Shown: one piece after another, positions 14,956 through 23,213 of the stretch
How positions within the stretch are numbered: the stretch's first letter is position 1
Layout of the letters: each line of letters starts with the position of its first letter
NCBI GenBank assembly: GCA_002431285.1
Contig: DJEF01000054.1
Coordinates: 1,584 to 25,733, forward strand
Direction of reading: 5' to 3'
Source: Ruminococcaceae bacterium UBA5905
GTDB lineage: Bacteria; Bacillota; Clostridia; Oscillospirales; Acutalibacteraceae
Length of the DNA stretch: 24,150 nt
Translations under genes and position numbers: made by a program
The notes under the pieces: model-generated
Told to the model about the DNA's origin: nothing
The model's input: the letters and a program-made list of their open reading frames with translations, nothing else
Databases searched by the model: none

Positions 14956-16923
14956 TTACTCCAGATCCAGCATATCCAGATAGTCGGCGCCCCGCTCGGC
15001 GATGATGCGCTTGCGGCCGTCCAGATCGTCGCCCAGCAGTACATCGAATACCTGCGCCGTCTCCTCCACATCGGTGGGATTGACTTTCACCAGCCGCCGG
15101 GTGGCAGGATTCATGGTGGTCAGCGACATCATATCCGCCTCATTTTCGCCCAGTCCCTTGGAGCGCTGAATGGTGTATTTCTGCCCCTCAATCTGTGCCA
15201 GCACTTCGGCTTTTTCCCGGTCGTTATAGGCGAAGTAGGTGTCCGTCTTGGTATTGATCTCATACAGCGGCGTTTCCGCAATATAGACATATCCCTGCTC
15301 GATGAGGGTAGGGGTCAGCCGGTACAGCATCGCCAGAATCAGCGTGCGGATCTGAAAGCCGTCCACATCCGCATCGGTGCAGATGATGATTTTGCTGAAC
15401 CGCAAGGCCGACAGGTCGAAGGTGGCGAGATTTTTATTCGCCTTGGCGCGCACCTCGACGCCGCACCCCATGACCTTCAGCAGATTGACGATGATCTCGC
15501 TCTTGAAGATTTTATCGTATTCCGCTTTCAGACAGTTGAGGATTTTACCGCGCACCGGGATGACCGCCTGGAATTCCGAATCCCGCGCCTGCACGCAGGC
15601 ACCCATAGCGGATTTACCCTCCACGATGAACAGCTCCCGCACCTGCACATCCCGGCTGCGGCAATCCACAAATCCCGGCACCCGGGACGCCAGATCGTTG
15701 CTGCTCTGCAAGGTTTTTTTCAGATTAAGGCGAGTGCTTTCCGCCTTTTCCCGGCTGCGTTTGTTGATCAGCACCTGCTCACACAGCTTGTCCGCGTCCA
15801 TTTTATTCTCGATAAAATAGACCTCCAGATTGTGCCGCAGGAACTCGGTCATGGCTTCCTGGATGAACTTGTTATTGATCGCCTTTTTGGTCTGATTTTC
15901 ATAGGAGGTCTGGGTGGAGAAAGACGAAGACACCAGCACCAGACAATCCTGAATATCCTGGAAGGTGATCTTGCTCTCGTTCTTCAGATACTTGCCGTTT
16001 TTCCGCAGATAGCTGTCCACCTCGGACACAAAAGCGCTGCGCACCGCCTTATCCGGGGAGCCGCCGTGCTCCAGCCAGCTGGAGTTGTGGTAGTATTCCA
16101 ACAGGTTGACCTTGTTGGAGACGCATAGCGCCACATTGAGCTTGACCTTATACTCCGGCTTGTCCGCCCGGTCCCGGCCGGTACGCTCCGCCGACCAGCT
16201 CTGCACCGCCGTCAGACCGTTTTCCCCGACCAACTCCTGCACATAGTCGGCGATGCCGTGCTCGTAGAGATAGTCTTTTTCCTCGTAGCTGCGCCCCTGC
16301 TGGGTGCGGAAATGGAACAGCAGCCCGGGGTTGACGGTCGCCTGCCGCCGCAGAACATCGTCAAAATACTCCGTGGGCACGGAAATATCGGTGAACACCT
16401 GAATATCCGGCTTAAACCGGATACGGGTACCGGTATCCTTTTTGGTATAAGGCTCTTTTTTCAGTCCGCCCACATTTTCGCCGTGCTCAAAATGAAGGGA
16501 ATACAGGAAACCGTCCCGCTTGACCTCCACATCCATATATTCGGAGGCGTACTGGGTGGCGCAGGCGCCCAACCCGTTCAGTCCCAGAGTATAATCGTCG
16601 GTGTCGTACTTGCCGCCGGCATACAGCTCGCAGAAGATCAGCTCCCAGTTATACCGCTGCTCTTTCTGGTTGAAATCCACCGGCACGCCCCGTCCGAAAT
16701 CCTGCACCTCAATGGAATCGTCCTCATAATGGGTGATGACGATGCGGGAGCCGTAGCCGGCCCGTGCCTCGTCCACCGAGTTGGAGAGAATTTCAAAGAC
16801 GGCGTGTTCGCACCCCTCCAAACCGTCGGAGCCGAACATCACGCCGGGACGTTTCCGCACCCGATCGGCACCCTTAAGGGCGGTGATGCTCTCATTATCG
16901 TATACGGGCTTTTTTGCAGCCAT
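14956..16923 (-). CDS. parE: Type IIA DNA topoisomerase subunit B (ParE/GyrB-like), divergent
   Basis: A 655-residue ATPase subunit. The GHKL ATPase domain shows Glu44 and Asn48 in EILSNSVDEA, DFGRGVPVD (75-83) where most homologues have DNGRG or DDGRG, and GLNGLGACATQYAS (114-127), the ATP lid. The TOPRIM domain shows FIVEGKSAMG (432-441) where the canonical sequence is EGDSA, then Asp517, Asp519 and Asp521 in TDADVDG, then QRSKGLGE near residue 586. The catalytic Glu435 and the three aspartates are kept, so it should be active, but the substitutions mark a divergent subfamily. It is transcribed from a strong promoter at 17017-16989, with a palindrome in its leader, and is followed 15 bases later by parC. 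AGGATGAGG precedes ATG 16923. Confidence 0.88.
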   Translation of the reverse strand: MAAKKPVYDNESITALKGADRVRKRPGVMFGSDGLEGCEHAVFEILSNSVDEARAGYGSRIVITHYEDDSIEVQDFGRGVPVDFNQKEQRYNWELIFCELYAGGKYDTDDYTLGLNGLGACATQYASEYMDVEVKRDGFLYSLHFEHGENVGGLKKEPYTKKDTGTRIRFKPDIQVFTDISVPTEYFDDVLRRQATVNPGLLFHFRTQQGRSYEEKDYLYEHGIADYVQELVGENGLTAVQSWSAERTGRDRADKPEYKVKLNVALCVSNKVNLLEYYHNSSWLEHGGSPDKAVRSAFVSEVDSYLRKNGKYLKNESKITFQDIQDCLVLVSSSFSTQTSYENQTKKAINNKFIQEAMTEFLRHNLEVYFIENKMDADKLCEQVLINKRSREKAESTRLNLKKTLQSSNDLASRVPGFVDCRSRDVQVRELFIVEGKSAMGACVQARDSEFQAVIPVRGKILNCLKAEYDKIFKSEIIVNLLKVMGCGVEVRAKANKNLATFDLSALRFSKIIICTDADVDGFQIRTLILAMLYRLTPTLIEQGYVYIAETPLYEINTKTDTYFAYNDREKAEVLAQIEGQKYTIQRSKGLGENEADMMSLTTMNPATRRLVKVNPTDVEETAQVFDVLLGDDLDGRKRIIAERGADYLDMLDLE

Positions 16924-16952
16924 GAAGACACCTCATCCTTTTTCTTCAGTCT

Positions 16953-16969
16953 ATACAGCTATACTGTAT
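16953..16969. repeat. Inverted repeat in the parE leader
   Basis: ATACAG (16953-16958) and CTGTAT (16964-16969) form a perfect 6-5-6 inverted repeat, downstream of the parE start site and upstream of its ribosome binding site. It resembles a repressor half-site pair but not the GAAC/GTTC LexA box of Bacillota. The function is unknown. Confidence 0.4.
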
Positions 16970-16988
16970 CCTGTGGTCATTCTTATAC

Positions 16989-17017
16989 ATTTTACCCACA
17001 TTTTGTTGCCGTGTCAA
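16989..17017 (-). promoter_or_regulatory. Sigma-A promoter of parE-parC
   Basis: On the minus strand, a perfect -35 TTGACA (17017-17012), 17-base spacer and -10 TAAAAT (16994-16989). The predicted start near 16982 gives a leader of about 60 bases that contains the ATACAG/CTGTAT inverted repeat. Confidence 0.8.
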
Positions 17018-17105
17018 GTCCGCAGCGGTAAAGCACCGAAAAATACTTCCCGGATCGGTTGTCGCCGACCATTGACCGCGGTTGACAGATGCCGAAAAAT
17101 TTTTC

Positions 17106-17134
17106 TTGCTTTTTCCATCGGCTTGTGGTATTAT
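17106..17134 (+). promoter_or_regulatory. Sigma-A promoter of secG
   Basis: -35 TTGCTT (17106-17111), a 17-base spacer and -10 TATTAT (17129-17134). The expected start near 17141 is followed by GGAGG (17162-17166), nine bases before the secG ATG. Confidence 0.7.
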
Positions 17135-17175
17135 AGTCGAGTACCTTTTGTAATCATATCTGGAGGTTGAAAGAA

Positions 17176-17472
17176 ATGTCTGTTTTTGAGTATATTATCG
17201 GCGGAGTGCTGATCGTTTTCTCGTTGTTGATCATCGCAGTGGTGCTGTTCCAGGAGGGGAGCCAGGCGAATCTGGGCGTCATCTCCGGTGCGGCGGACTC
17301 TTTCATGGATAAGGGTCGTGCTAAGACCTGGGACAGCCGTCTGGCCAAGTGGACAAAGGTGATCGCCATTGTGTTTTTCGTATTGGTACTGGGCGGTATG
17401 CTCATCACCAAGTTCCTCAACCCCGCGGCGCTGAAAGAGGCGGCCTCTGCCGTCAGCAACGCGGCAGGCTGA
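17176..17472 (+). CDS. secG: Preprotein translocase subunit SecG
   Basis: A 98-residue protein with two transmembrane segments (about 5-25 and 54-76) joined by the conserved loop VLFQEGSQANLGVISGAADSF, whose QEG/G-rich pattern identifies SecG. SecG is the small, non-essential subunit of the SecYEG channel and assists SecA-driven export. Length is slightly above the usual 70-80 residues because of an Ala-rich C-terminal tail (ALKEAASAVSNAAG). ATG 17176 is chosen from GGAGG at nine bases spacing. It is a single-gene unit with its own promoter and terminator; the rnr and smpB genes that often follow secG in Bacillota are not present here. Confidence 0.93.
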   Translation: MSVFEYIIGGVLIVFSLLIIAVVLFQEGSQANLGVISGAADSFMDKGRAKTWDSRLAKWTKVIAIVFFVLVLGGMLITKFLNPAALKEAASAVSNAAG

Positions 17473-17499
17473 GTGCTCATCGGTTAAGTTAAGACAAAT

Positions 17500-17538
17500 A
17501 GCCGTCCGGTCGATTCGACCGGACGGCTTTCTTGTTTT
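17500..17538 (+). terminator. Intrinsic terminator of secG
   Basis: AGCCGTCCGGTCG (17500-17512) pairs perfectly with 17516-17528 (13 base pairs) around an ATT loop, followed by TTCTTGTTTT. This is the clearest classical intrinsic terminator in the window. Confidence 0.88.
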
Positions 17539-17669
17539 GTATTCGGACGATCGGGGCGCGGCGTCCGCAAGGCTCATGGAGAGGGAACCCCGCCGCTGGG
17601 GGAGTCTGCGCTTTTACTTAATGGCAGCGCATATGCGCCGCAGGTATGGCCCGTGGTGTACCCGCGGTG

Positions 17670-18488
17670 TTACAGATCCGGCTGCTCGGTGAGCGCGGCC
17701 GCAACACGCGCGGCGTAAAAGTCCTCCTCCGCCGGACAGCCCTCGGCGGGGCGGGTGTGCCGATAATGGGCGAGGTATTCCACATTGCCGTTGGTGCCGT
17801 GGATGGGGGAGACGGTCAGCGCCGTCAGATACAGCTCCTGGGCGGCGGCTGCGGCAAAGATGGAGTACAGCAGCGGCGGCAGATCGTCGGCGGGATTCTT
17901 CAGAATCCCGTTTTTCCCCAGCTGCCGGGGCAGGGCTTCAAACTGGGGCTTAATGAGGGTGATCAGCTGCCCCTCCGGCTTGAGGATCGTGTGGATGGCA
18001 GGGAAGATCTTTGTCAGCGAGATAAAGGAAACATCCACCGTGACCAGATCGCAGGGGGTGTCGTTCAGCTGTGCGGGGGTCAGCCGTCGGGCGTTGGTAC
18101 GCTCCAGTACCGTCACCCGGGCATCGCTGCGCAGCTTCCAGTCCAGTATGCCGTAGGCCACGTCCACCGAGAATACATGGGCCGCGCCGTTCTGCAGCAG
18201 GCAGTCGGTGAAACCGCCGTTGCTGGCGCCGATATCGCAGACAGTGGCACCGGCGGGATCGACAGAGAAGGCGGACAGCGCCTTTTCCAGCTTATAGCCG
18301 GAGCGGCTGGCATACTTGCGGGGTTTTTCCCGCAAGGTCAGCACGGTATCGGCGGGGACGGTGGTGCCCGCTTTGTCGGCGGGCACTGCGCCGATCCACA
18401 CACGCCCCTCCATGATCAGCGCGGCGGCGGTGGACAGATCGGTGTCGAACTGTCGGGCGGCCAATTCATCCAGCCGTATGGTGTTCAT
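17670..18488 (-). CDS. tlyA: TlyA-family rRNA 2'-O-methyltransferase
   Basis: A 272-residue protein with an N-terminal S4 RNA-binding domain (about 3-58) and an FtsJ-type Rossmann methyltransferase domain (about 63-250). Motif I is CDIGASNGGFTDCLL (84-98), followed by SVDVAYGILDWKLR, VDVSFISLTKI and LIKPQFE, all characteristic of TlyA, which 2'-O-methylates cytidines of 16S and/or 23S rRNA. ATG 18488 is used because AAGGAAG lies upstream; an in-frame extension to 18533 would overlap the previous gene further. Even so, the start overlaps the end of the 499-residue PH-domain gene by 23 bases, implying coupled translation. It is the last gene of the minus-strand run. Confidence 0.9.
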   Translation of the reverse strand: MNTIRLDELAARQFDTDLSTAAALIMEGRVWIGAVPADKAGTTVPADTVLTLREKPRKYASRSGYKLEKALSAFSVDPAGATVCDIGASNGGFTDCLLQNGAAHVFSVDVAYGILDWKLRSDARVTVLERTNARRLTPAQLNDTPCDLVTVDVSFISLTKIFPAIHTILKPEGQLITLIKPQFEALPRQLGKNGILKNPADDLPPLLYSIFAAAAAQELYLTALTVSPIHGTNGNVEYLAHYRHTRPAEGCPAEEDFYAARVAAALTEQPDL

Positions 18489-19965
18489 ATACGTCACTTC
18501 CTTTTTGGGGTTGCACAGACGGGATTCCCGCAAACAGCTCCTGCGCCTGTTTCATGGGCAGGTTGCGGATGCGGTGGTATCGGCTGGCTTCGTTATAGGT
18601 ATATACCAGCACGTCGCAGTTGTGCGCCATGGCCTGAAACGGCGTCTGCGTCAGCGCATAGGCCACCACCTTGTCCTCCGGGATCAGCACCGTGTGGAAG
18701 GTGTACCATTTGGAATACTTGAGATTGAAGAACCCGTCCCGACGGGAAATACCGGCGGTGAACCGGTCGATGGTTTTGACCAGCATCTGCCAGGCGCAGG
18801 GGATATAGGCCATCGTGGTCAGGTAGTAAATCAGCTCCTGCCACTGGGGGAACCAGCTTTGCAACTGTCGGGACACAGGGTACAGCAGGATCATCGCCCA
18901 CAGAGGATAGAATACATACCGATAAATGGAGAGAAATGCTGCTTTCAGCGTGACGGGACGGCGGGTAAATTCCGGCAGCAGCCGGCGCACCTCACCCTCC
19001 GAGTGCCGAATGTTGGATACCGGCACCAGCACAGACATGGAATTTTTCTCCTTACCGTAGCCGATGCAGTTGATGAACACCATATCCAGATGTAGCAGGC
19101 GGCTGACGATGCTCTGCCGGTAGTCTACGAAGTTGATGGACTTCGCGGCGCAGGAATAGTCCCGGCGGGTGAACAGCCCGGTGCGGATAGTGAGGAAACT
19201 CTGATAGCGGGACACCCGGAAGGGCAGGTAGCGGAACATATTCCGGATCGCCGACACACCCCAGCCGCCGATGAGCACCAGGGCGATCAGCGCCGCCGTG
19301 CGAGGGATCCAGGTCACATATCCGGCCACCGTCTCCAGATCGCCCAGCAGCAGCTGCTGGAATCCCTCGCCCAGCAGCCGTCCTGACTGCTGAAAGGTGG
19401 TAGCCAACAGGAAAATGCCGCTGAAAGAATTGGAGATGAGCAGCGACAGCACCACCACATGATACCAGCGGGGGCTGTAAGCGTGAAGGGGCTGCGGTTC
19501 ATGGCTCTGCCGCTGATCGAGAATTTCTTTAGCGCGCGGTTCCCCTACGGTGAGACTGAAATCCGCCTGTCGGCTGCCGCCGGCGTCGGTGTCGATGGCG
19601 ATATGCACCGCCCGCAACGGGCGCAGATACAGAGGCCGCTCCACCGACAGAGTGACGATGTTGTGCCGGGGAATATAGGAGGTGCGGTGCAAAAAAACAC
19701 CCCGCCGGATGGTGAATCCCTCTTCATCCAGCGTATAGGTGTGGAATTGCCAGCCTAAATAGGATAGCAGCAGCAGCAGAAACACCACCAGCAGATCCTG
19801 CCAGGCCCCCTTGACCCATGCATATAGGCCCTGCGGGCTGCGGATATACCGCAGGCCGCGCGCCAGCGGGAATAGCAGCAGAAACAGATACCGGTAGATG
19901 TATTTGAACATGGCGATGGGATGCTGGTGCCGTTCGGGAATAGCCTGGCGGGGGGCATTCGGCAT
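18466..19965 (-). CDS. Multi-PH-domain membrane protein, YdbT-like
   Basis: A 499-residue polytopic membrane protein with three apparent bacterial PH (bPH2) domains, at about 76-150 (YTLDEEGFTIRRGVFLHRTS), 250-330 (FLTIRTGLFTRRDYSC) and 405-480 (KWYTFHTVLIPEDKVV). They are separated by pairs of hydrophobic segments at about 56-72, 167-190, 222-240, 345-365 and 376-396. This is the architecture of B. subtilis YdbT, which with YdbS contributes to resistance against the bacteriocin amylocyclicin; the molecular activity is unknown. AAAGGAGAG precedes ATG 19965. The small partner gene ends 24 bases upstream, and tlyA overlaps the 3' end. Confidence 0.85.
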   Translation of the reverse strand: MPNAPRQAIPERHQHPIAMFKYIYRYLFLLLFPLARGLRYIRSPQGLYAWVKGAWQDLLVVFLLLLLSYLGWQFHTYTLDEEGFTIRRGVFLHRTSYIPRHNIVTLSVERPLYLRPLRAVHIAIDTDAGGSRQADFSLTVGEPRAKEILDQRQSHEPQPLHAYSPRWYHVVVLSLLISNSFSGIFLLATTFQQSGRLLGEGFQQLLLGDLETVAGYVTWIPRTAALIALVLIGGWGVSAIRNMFRYLPFRVSRYQSFLTIRTGLFTRRDYSCAAKSINFVDYRQSIVSRLLHLDMVFINCIGYGKEKNSMSVLVPVSNIRHSEGEVRRLLPEFTRRPVTLKAAFLSIYRYVFYPLWAMILLYPVSRQLQSWFPQWQELIYYLTTMAYIPCAWQMLVKTIDRFTAGISRRDGFFNLKYSKWYTFHTVLIPEDKVVAYALTQTPFQAMAHNCDVLVYTYNEASRYHRIRNLPMKQAQELFAGIPSVQPQKGSDVYEHHTAG

Positions 19966-19989
19966 GGAATCTCTCCTTTCCGGCGGGAT

Positions 19990-20427
19990 TCACCGCCGCA
20001 TCAGCAGACGGCTCAGCTCATGGGCCTCGGCGGCGGGGATCCCCTCCAGCAGCAGCCATCCGCCGGCGGCGGAGACCCACACGAATGCAAAGCCGAACAG
20101 ACGCTCCAGCGGCCCGCGGATGACCGTCACGTGGCGCACACTGGATAGGGGCATATGGTGGTGGCTGACCACATAGACGCCGCTGACGACGCACAGATCC
20201 GTCGCGTCGATCCCATAGCGGGCGTGCCGGTAGCGTAGTGGAATGTACACCGCCAGCAGAAAGACCAGTGCCAGCAGCCACAGCCCGGTGAAGCCATAGG
20301 CCACCCAGCGAGGGATGAAAGGCAGGCGGAACAGCACGACGGACAGGATCACGGGAATCAACGCGACCACCAACGTGTATACTGCCCAGGAGATCCGGAC
20401 GCGGGGATCGGGTCGTTTCATCTCCAT
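19990..20427 (-). CDS. Small PH-domain membrane protein, YdbS-like
   Basis: A 145-residue protein with two N-terminal transmembrane segments (about 12-34 and 43-62) followed by one bPH2 domain (about 70-140; YGIDATDLCVVSGVYVVSHH then PLSSVRHVTVIRGPLERLFG). It pairs with the larger three-PH-domain protein encoded just downstream, as YdbS pairs with YdbT. AAGGAGGTG (20443-20435) sits seven bases before ATG 20427, one of the strongest ribosome binding sites in the window. It begins 29 bases after the kinase gene stop and probably shares its transcript. Confidence 0.85.
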   Translation of the reverse strand: MEMKRPDPRVRISWAVYTLVVALIPVILSVVLFRLPFIPRWVAYGFTGLWLLALVFLLAVYIPLRYRHARYGIDATDLCVVSGVYVVSHHHMPLSSVRHVTVIRGPLERLFGFAFVWVSAAGGWLLLEGIPAAEAHELSRLLMRR

Positions 20428-20456
20428 GGGCAGTCACCTCCTTTTTTCGCTATCGT

Positions 20457-21542
20457 TTACCGATGGCTGTATTCTTCGACGATTGCAGCCATTTCATGCA
20501 TATGCTCTTCCATCTGCCGTGCCAGCTCGATCTGATTGCGGGTGCGGATGAGATTATGGCTGGGCTTTTTTACTTTGAAATATACGTCGCCATTGAGATA
20601 GTCGGTGAGGAACCGGGCGCACAGCTCCAGCGTGAGGATTTGCGCTGCCTGCGGGAACAGGCGGATTTCCTCGTCGGTGAGTCGCTCGCCGGCGGAACGC
20701 AGAAATCCGGCGGTGAAGCGCTCAAACAGCTCCAGATCAAAATGCACCAGCGACAAATCTTCTTCATCCTCGCCCGCAGTGTTGGCGCCCGAGCGGATGG
20801 CGTCGCCGTAGTCAAACAGCGCCGAGCCGGGCATGACCGTATCCAGGTCGATTACGCAGATGGGGGCATCGGTGTCCGTGTCGAACAGCACATTGTTGAT
20901 TTTGGTGTCGTTGTGGGTCACACGCAGGGGGATGCGCCCGCTGTTCAGCGCCTCCATGATGACACCGGCTTGCTGCTCCCGGTCGAGAATGAATCGGATC
21001 TCCGGCTGGACCTCCGTTGCCCGCCCGGCTCGATCTTCTCGAATGGCCTCATGCAGCTGGCGCATCCGGTCGGGCGTGTCGTGGAAGTGGGGAATGGTCT
21101 CATGCAGTGTTTCCACCGGAAAATCCGCCAATTCGCCCTGAAACTGTCCGTATGCATAGCCAGCCTGCTCAAAGTGGTCGGCCGAAACAATGTCGTAGGT
21201 TTTCGCCCGGTCGATGTACCGGTAGGCCCGCCAGAAGCCGGTCTCGTTCTCCACATAGGGAACGCCGTCGGCGGTGGTGCGGAAATGCAGTACCCGGCGG
21301 GGGGCATCGTCGCCAAGCTGTGCGCCGATATGGGAGGTGACTTGCCGGATATTCTCCATGACCTCCCGGGGATTCTTGAATACGTAGGTGTTCAGCCGTT
21401 GCAGAATGTACTCCTTTAGCTCATCCTGTTCGCCAAGGAATTGCAGCTTGTACGTTTGATTGATATTGCCGACAAACAGTTCTTCATATCCCTGGAATGT
21501 GCCGGAGATGCCGAATGCCCGAATCAGCTCCGAGAAATCCAT
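20457..21542 (-). CDS. Phosphotransferase-fold kinase, N-acetylhexosamine 1-kinase-like
   Basis: A 361-residue protein of the aminoglycoside phosphotransferase/choline kinase fold. HNDTKINNVLFD (210-221) is the catalytic loop with Asp212, and VIDLDTVMPGS plus DYGDAIR (230-250) is the metal-binding DxD region. These motifs and the length closely match NahK, which phosphorylates N-acetylhexosamines at C1 in the lacto-N-biose/galacto-N-biose pathway. The partner phosphorylase, GalT and GalE genes are not in the window, so the substrate is unproven. ATG 21542 follows AAGGGG (21556-21551) by eight bases. Its promoter (21627-21599) overlaps the end of sfsA. Confidence 0.8.
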   Translation of the reverse strand: MDFSELIRAFGISGTFQGYEELFVGNINQTYKLQFLGEQDELKEYILQRLNTYVFKNPREVMENIRQVTSHIGAQLGDDAPRRVLHFRTTADGVPYVENETGFWRAYRYIDRAKTYDIVSADHFEQAGYAYGQFQGELADFPVETLHETIPHFHDTPDRMRQLHEAIREDRAGRATEVQPEIRFILDREQQAGVIMEALNSGRIPLRVTHNDTKINNVLFDTDTDAPICVIDLDTVMPGSALFDYGDAIRSGANTAGEDEEDLSLVHFDLELFERFTAGFLRSAGERLTDEEIRLFPQAAQILTLELCARFLTDYLNGDVYFKVKKPSHNLIRTRNQIELARQMEEHMHEMAAIVEEYSHR

Positions 21543-21598
21543 ACAGTGTTCCCCTTGTATCTCAATTTGGTTGCCGCTTAGCGACATGATTACTCGTC

Positions 21599-21627
21599 AG
21601 TATACCATAACGCCCATTATTTGTAAA
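21599..21627 (-). promoter_or_regulatory. Sigma-A promoter of the NahK-like operon
   Basis: On the minus strand, -35 TTTACA (21627-21622), a 17-base spacer and -10 TATACT (21604-21599). The -35 box lies inside the last codons of sfsA, so the kinase-PH-PH-tlyA run can be transcribed separately from pnuC-sfsA. Confidence 0.7.
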
Positions 21628-22300
21628 GCCCGGGTTCCACCGGGATTGGCTCCGCCGGTGTCAGTGTGTCCTCCTTTACACGGCAACCCACCGCCCACAG
21701 CTCTACGCCGTGAGCGGCGGCCTCCCGTAGCGCCTGCCCGAAAGCGGGGTGGGTCTCGTCATTGGGGCGCACTGCCCGGATGCCCTCCATCTGTACAATA
21801 AACAGCACAGCGGCGCGGTATCCCGCCGCCACGGCACGCTGCAGGCAATGGAGATGCTTGACGCCCCGCGCGGTGGGGGCATCGGGAAAATAGCCGATGT
21901 TCTCCCGCTCCAGGGTGCAGCCTTTGACCTCTACATACAGCGTCTGTCCGTCCTGTTCCAGCCGGAAATCCAGGCGGCTGTCCTCATAGCGCACCTCCCG
22001 GGACAGCAGCGCCCCCGGGAACCGGGCGGCAAGATATTCCGCCGCCACGGCATTGGGGGCTTGACTGTCCATATTGATGAGACGGTCGCCTTTGTATACG
22101 GCGATGAGGTCATAGGCGGTCTTGCGTGCCGGGTTCTGCGCCCGCTCCAGAATCACGGTGCAGCCCGGCACCAGCAGCTCCCGGCAGCGCCCGGTGTTTT
22201 TCACATGGCAGACGGCTTCCCGCCCGTCGATGTCCACCAGTGCAATAAAGCGGTTGGGGCGGCTGCGAAACTTGCCCCGCACGCAGATACCGTACTGCAT
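21617..22300 (-). CDS. sfsA: SfsA family protein (sugar fermentation stimulation protein homologue)
   Basis: A 227-residue protein matching SfsA along its length: GRCRELLVPG (37-46), SRLDFRLE (107-114), then YVEVKGCTLE and GYFPDAPTARGVKHL. The Asp of RLDF and the Glu/Lys of EVK resemble a PD-(D/E)XK nuclease core. SfsA was named for stimulating maltose use in E. coli; its biochemical role is uncertain, with nucleic acid binding proposed. Its ATG lies one base after the pnuC stop codon (TAA-A-ATG) with no good ribosome binding site, so translation is probably coupled to pnuC. Confidence 0.9.
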   Translation of the reverse strand: MQYGICVRGKFRSRPNRFIALVDIDGREAVCHVKNTGRCRELLVPGCTVILERAQNPARKTAYDLIAVYKGDRLINMDSQAPNAVAAEYLAARFPGALLSREVRYEDSRLDFRLEQDGQTLYVEVKGCTLERENIGYFPDAPTARGVKHLHCLQRAVAAGYRAAVLFIVQMEGIRAVRPNDETHPAFGQALREAAAHGVELWAVGCRVKEDTLTPAEPIPVEPGLYK

Positions 22301-22301
22301 T

Positions 22302-23150
22302 TTATGTGTTCTGCCCGGTCGTTGCAGGTGCGTCGGCGGGCAGGGATGCGTCTTTTTTGTGTTCCCGGATGTACTTTGTCCATTTGATGTAGCCGTAGGT
22401 GGTGTTGGTGAGATAGCCCACCTTCAGCACCAGCAGGACATATTGTCCGGACAGGATGTTGATGACCGCTTCCAGCAGCGCGGATATGTACCAGGCGATC
22501 CACTGCTCCCGATACCGCAGCAGAATGAATACGCCGTTGGCGATGCCTACCGCCGAGGCGCAGGCATCTAAGTAGCAAACGATGTTCTCCAGCGTGGCGT
22601 TGCCGCCGAACAGGGTGGTGCCGATCTCCAGCGTGGTGAGGAAATAGCCGACCCCGACGGTCCATACGACAATGCCGATGAGGATGAGCACCTCCGCCAG
22701 CCCGCTGAGCTTGCGTACCTCGGTCAGCTCTTCCTCCTGGCGGTCGGGATGCTTATGCCAGTTGATAAAGCTGATAATATCAATGGGCAGCCAGAAGAAC
22801 AGGGTGGATGCCATGGTGGCAAACCGGTAAGCCAGCACCACGCAGATGGCAATTTCGGTCAGCTCCACGAAGATGGAAACAATGAAATTCCACTTGCTCT
22901 GCTTGGAAATGAGCAGCTCGCACAGGATGTTGAGGAAAGTGTCCGCCAGATACAGCGCCATAATCAGCTTGCCGTTGACGCCGTTGACGTCCTCCTCGGG
23001 AAACAGAAAGGCAAAAACAAAGGATAGCACAAGAATACTGAAAAACCAGATCTTCTCATAGGGGGTGAAATAGTGCCACAGCCGGGTTAGTTTCGCTTTC
23101 AGACCGGTCTCCCGGCACCGGTCTATCTGCTGCGTGGGATCGTTTTCCAT
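22302..23150 (-). CDS. pnuC: PnuC-family nicotinamide riboside transporter
   Basis: A 282-residue membrane protein with about seven hydrophobic helices. The PnuC signature regions are present: FWLPIDIISFINWHKH and LSGLAEVLILIG in the middle, GNATLENIVCYLDACASAVG and WIAWYISALLEAVINILSGQ towards the end, with charged N- and C-termini. PnuC proteins import NAD precursors, mainly nicotinamide riboside, by facilitated diffusion driven by intracellular phosphorylation. ATG 23150 is chosen because AAGGAGG lies nine bases upstream and the promoter (23213-23185) precedes it; an in-frame extension to 23618 runs through the divergent sirtuin gene. It forms an operon with sfsA. Confidence 0.88.
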   Translation of the reverse strand: MENDPTQQIDRCRETGLKAKLTRLWHYFTPYEKIWFFSILVLSFVFAFLFPEEDVNGVNGKLIMALYLADTFLNILCELLISKQSKWNFIVSIFVELTEIAICVVLAYRFATMASTLFFWLPIDIISFINWHKHPDRQEEELTEVRKLSGLAEVLILIGIVVWTVGVGYFLTTLEIGTTLFGGNATLENIVCYLDACASAVGIANGVFILLRYREQWIAWYISALLEAVINILSGQYVLLVLKVGYLTNTTYGYIKWTKYIREHKKDASLPADAPATTGQNT

Positions 23151-23184
23151 AGGGATTTCCTCCTTAGAATATAGGGTGAAAAAC

Positions 23185-23213
23185 AGTATACCACGGATAC
23201 GGCAGATTTGCAA
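23185..23213 (-). promoter_or_regulatory. Sigma-A promoter of pnuC-sfsA
   Basis: On the minus strand, -35 TTGCAA (23213-23208), a 17-base spacer and -10 TATACT (23190-23185). The -35 hexamer is self-complementary and is also used by the divergent sirtuin promoter. Confidence 0.7.

Noticed and set aside
14584..16128. A long plus-strand open frame (514 codons) opposite parE and parC
   Set aside because: It is antisense to two clear topoisomerase genes, has no ribosome binding site and its product is His/Leu/Gln-rich low-quality sequence, an effect of the GC-rich codon pattern on the other strand.
17627..17638. Palindrome GCGCATATGCGC between secG and tlyA
   Set aside because: A lone 12-base palindrome between convergent genes with no other structure; too little to call an operator or terminator.
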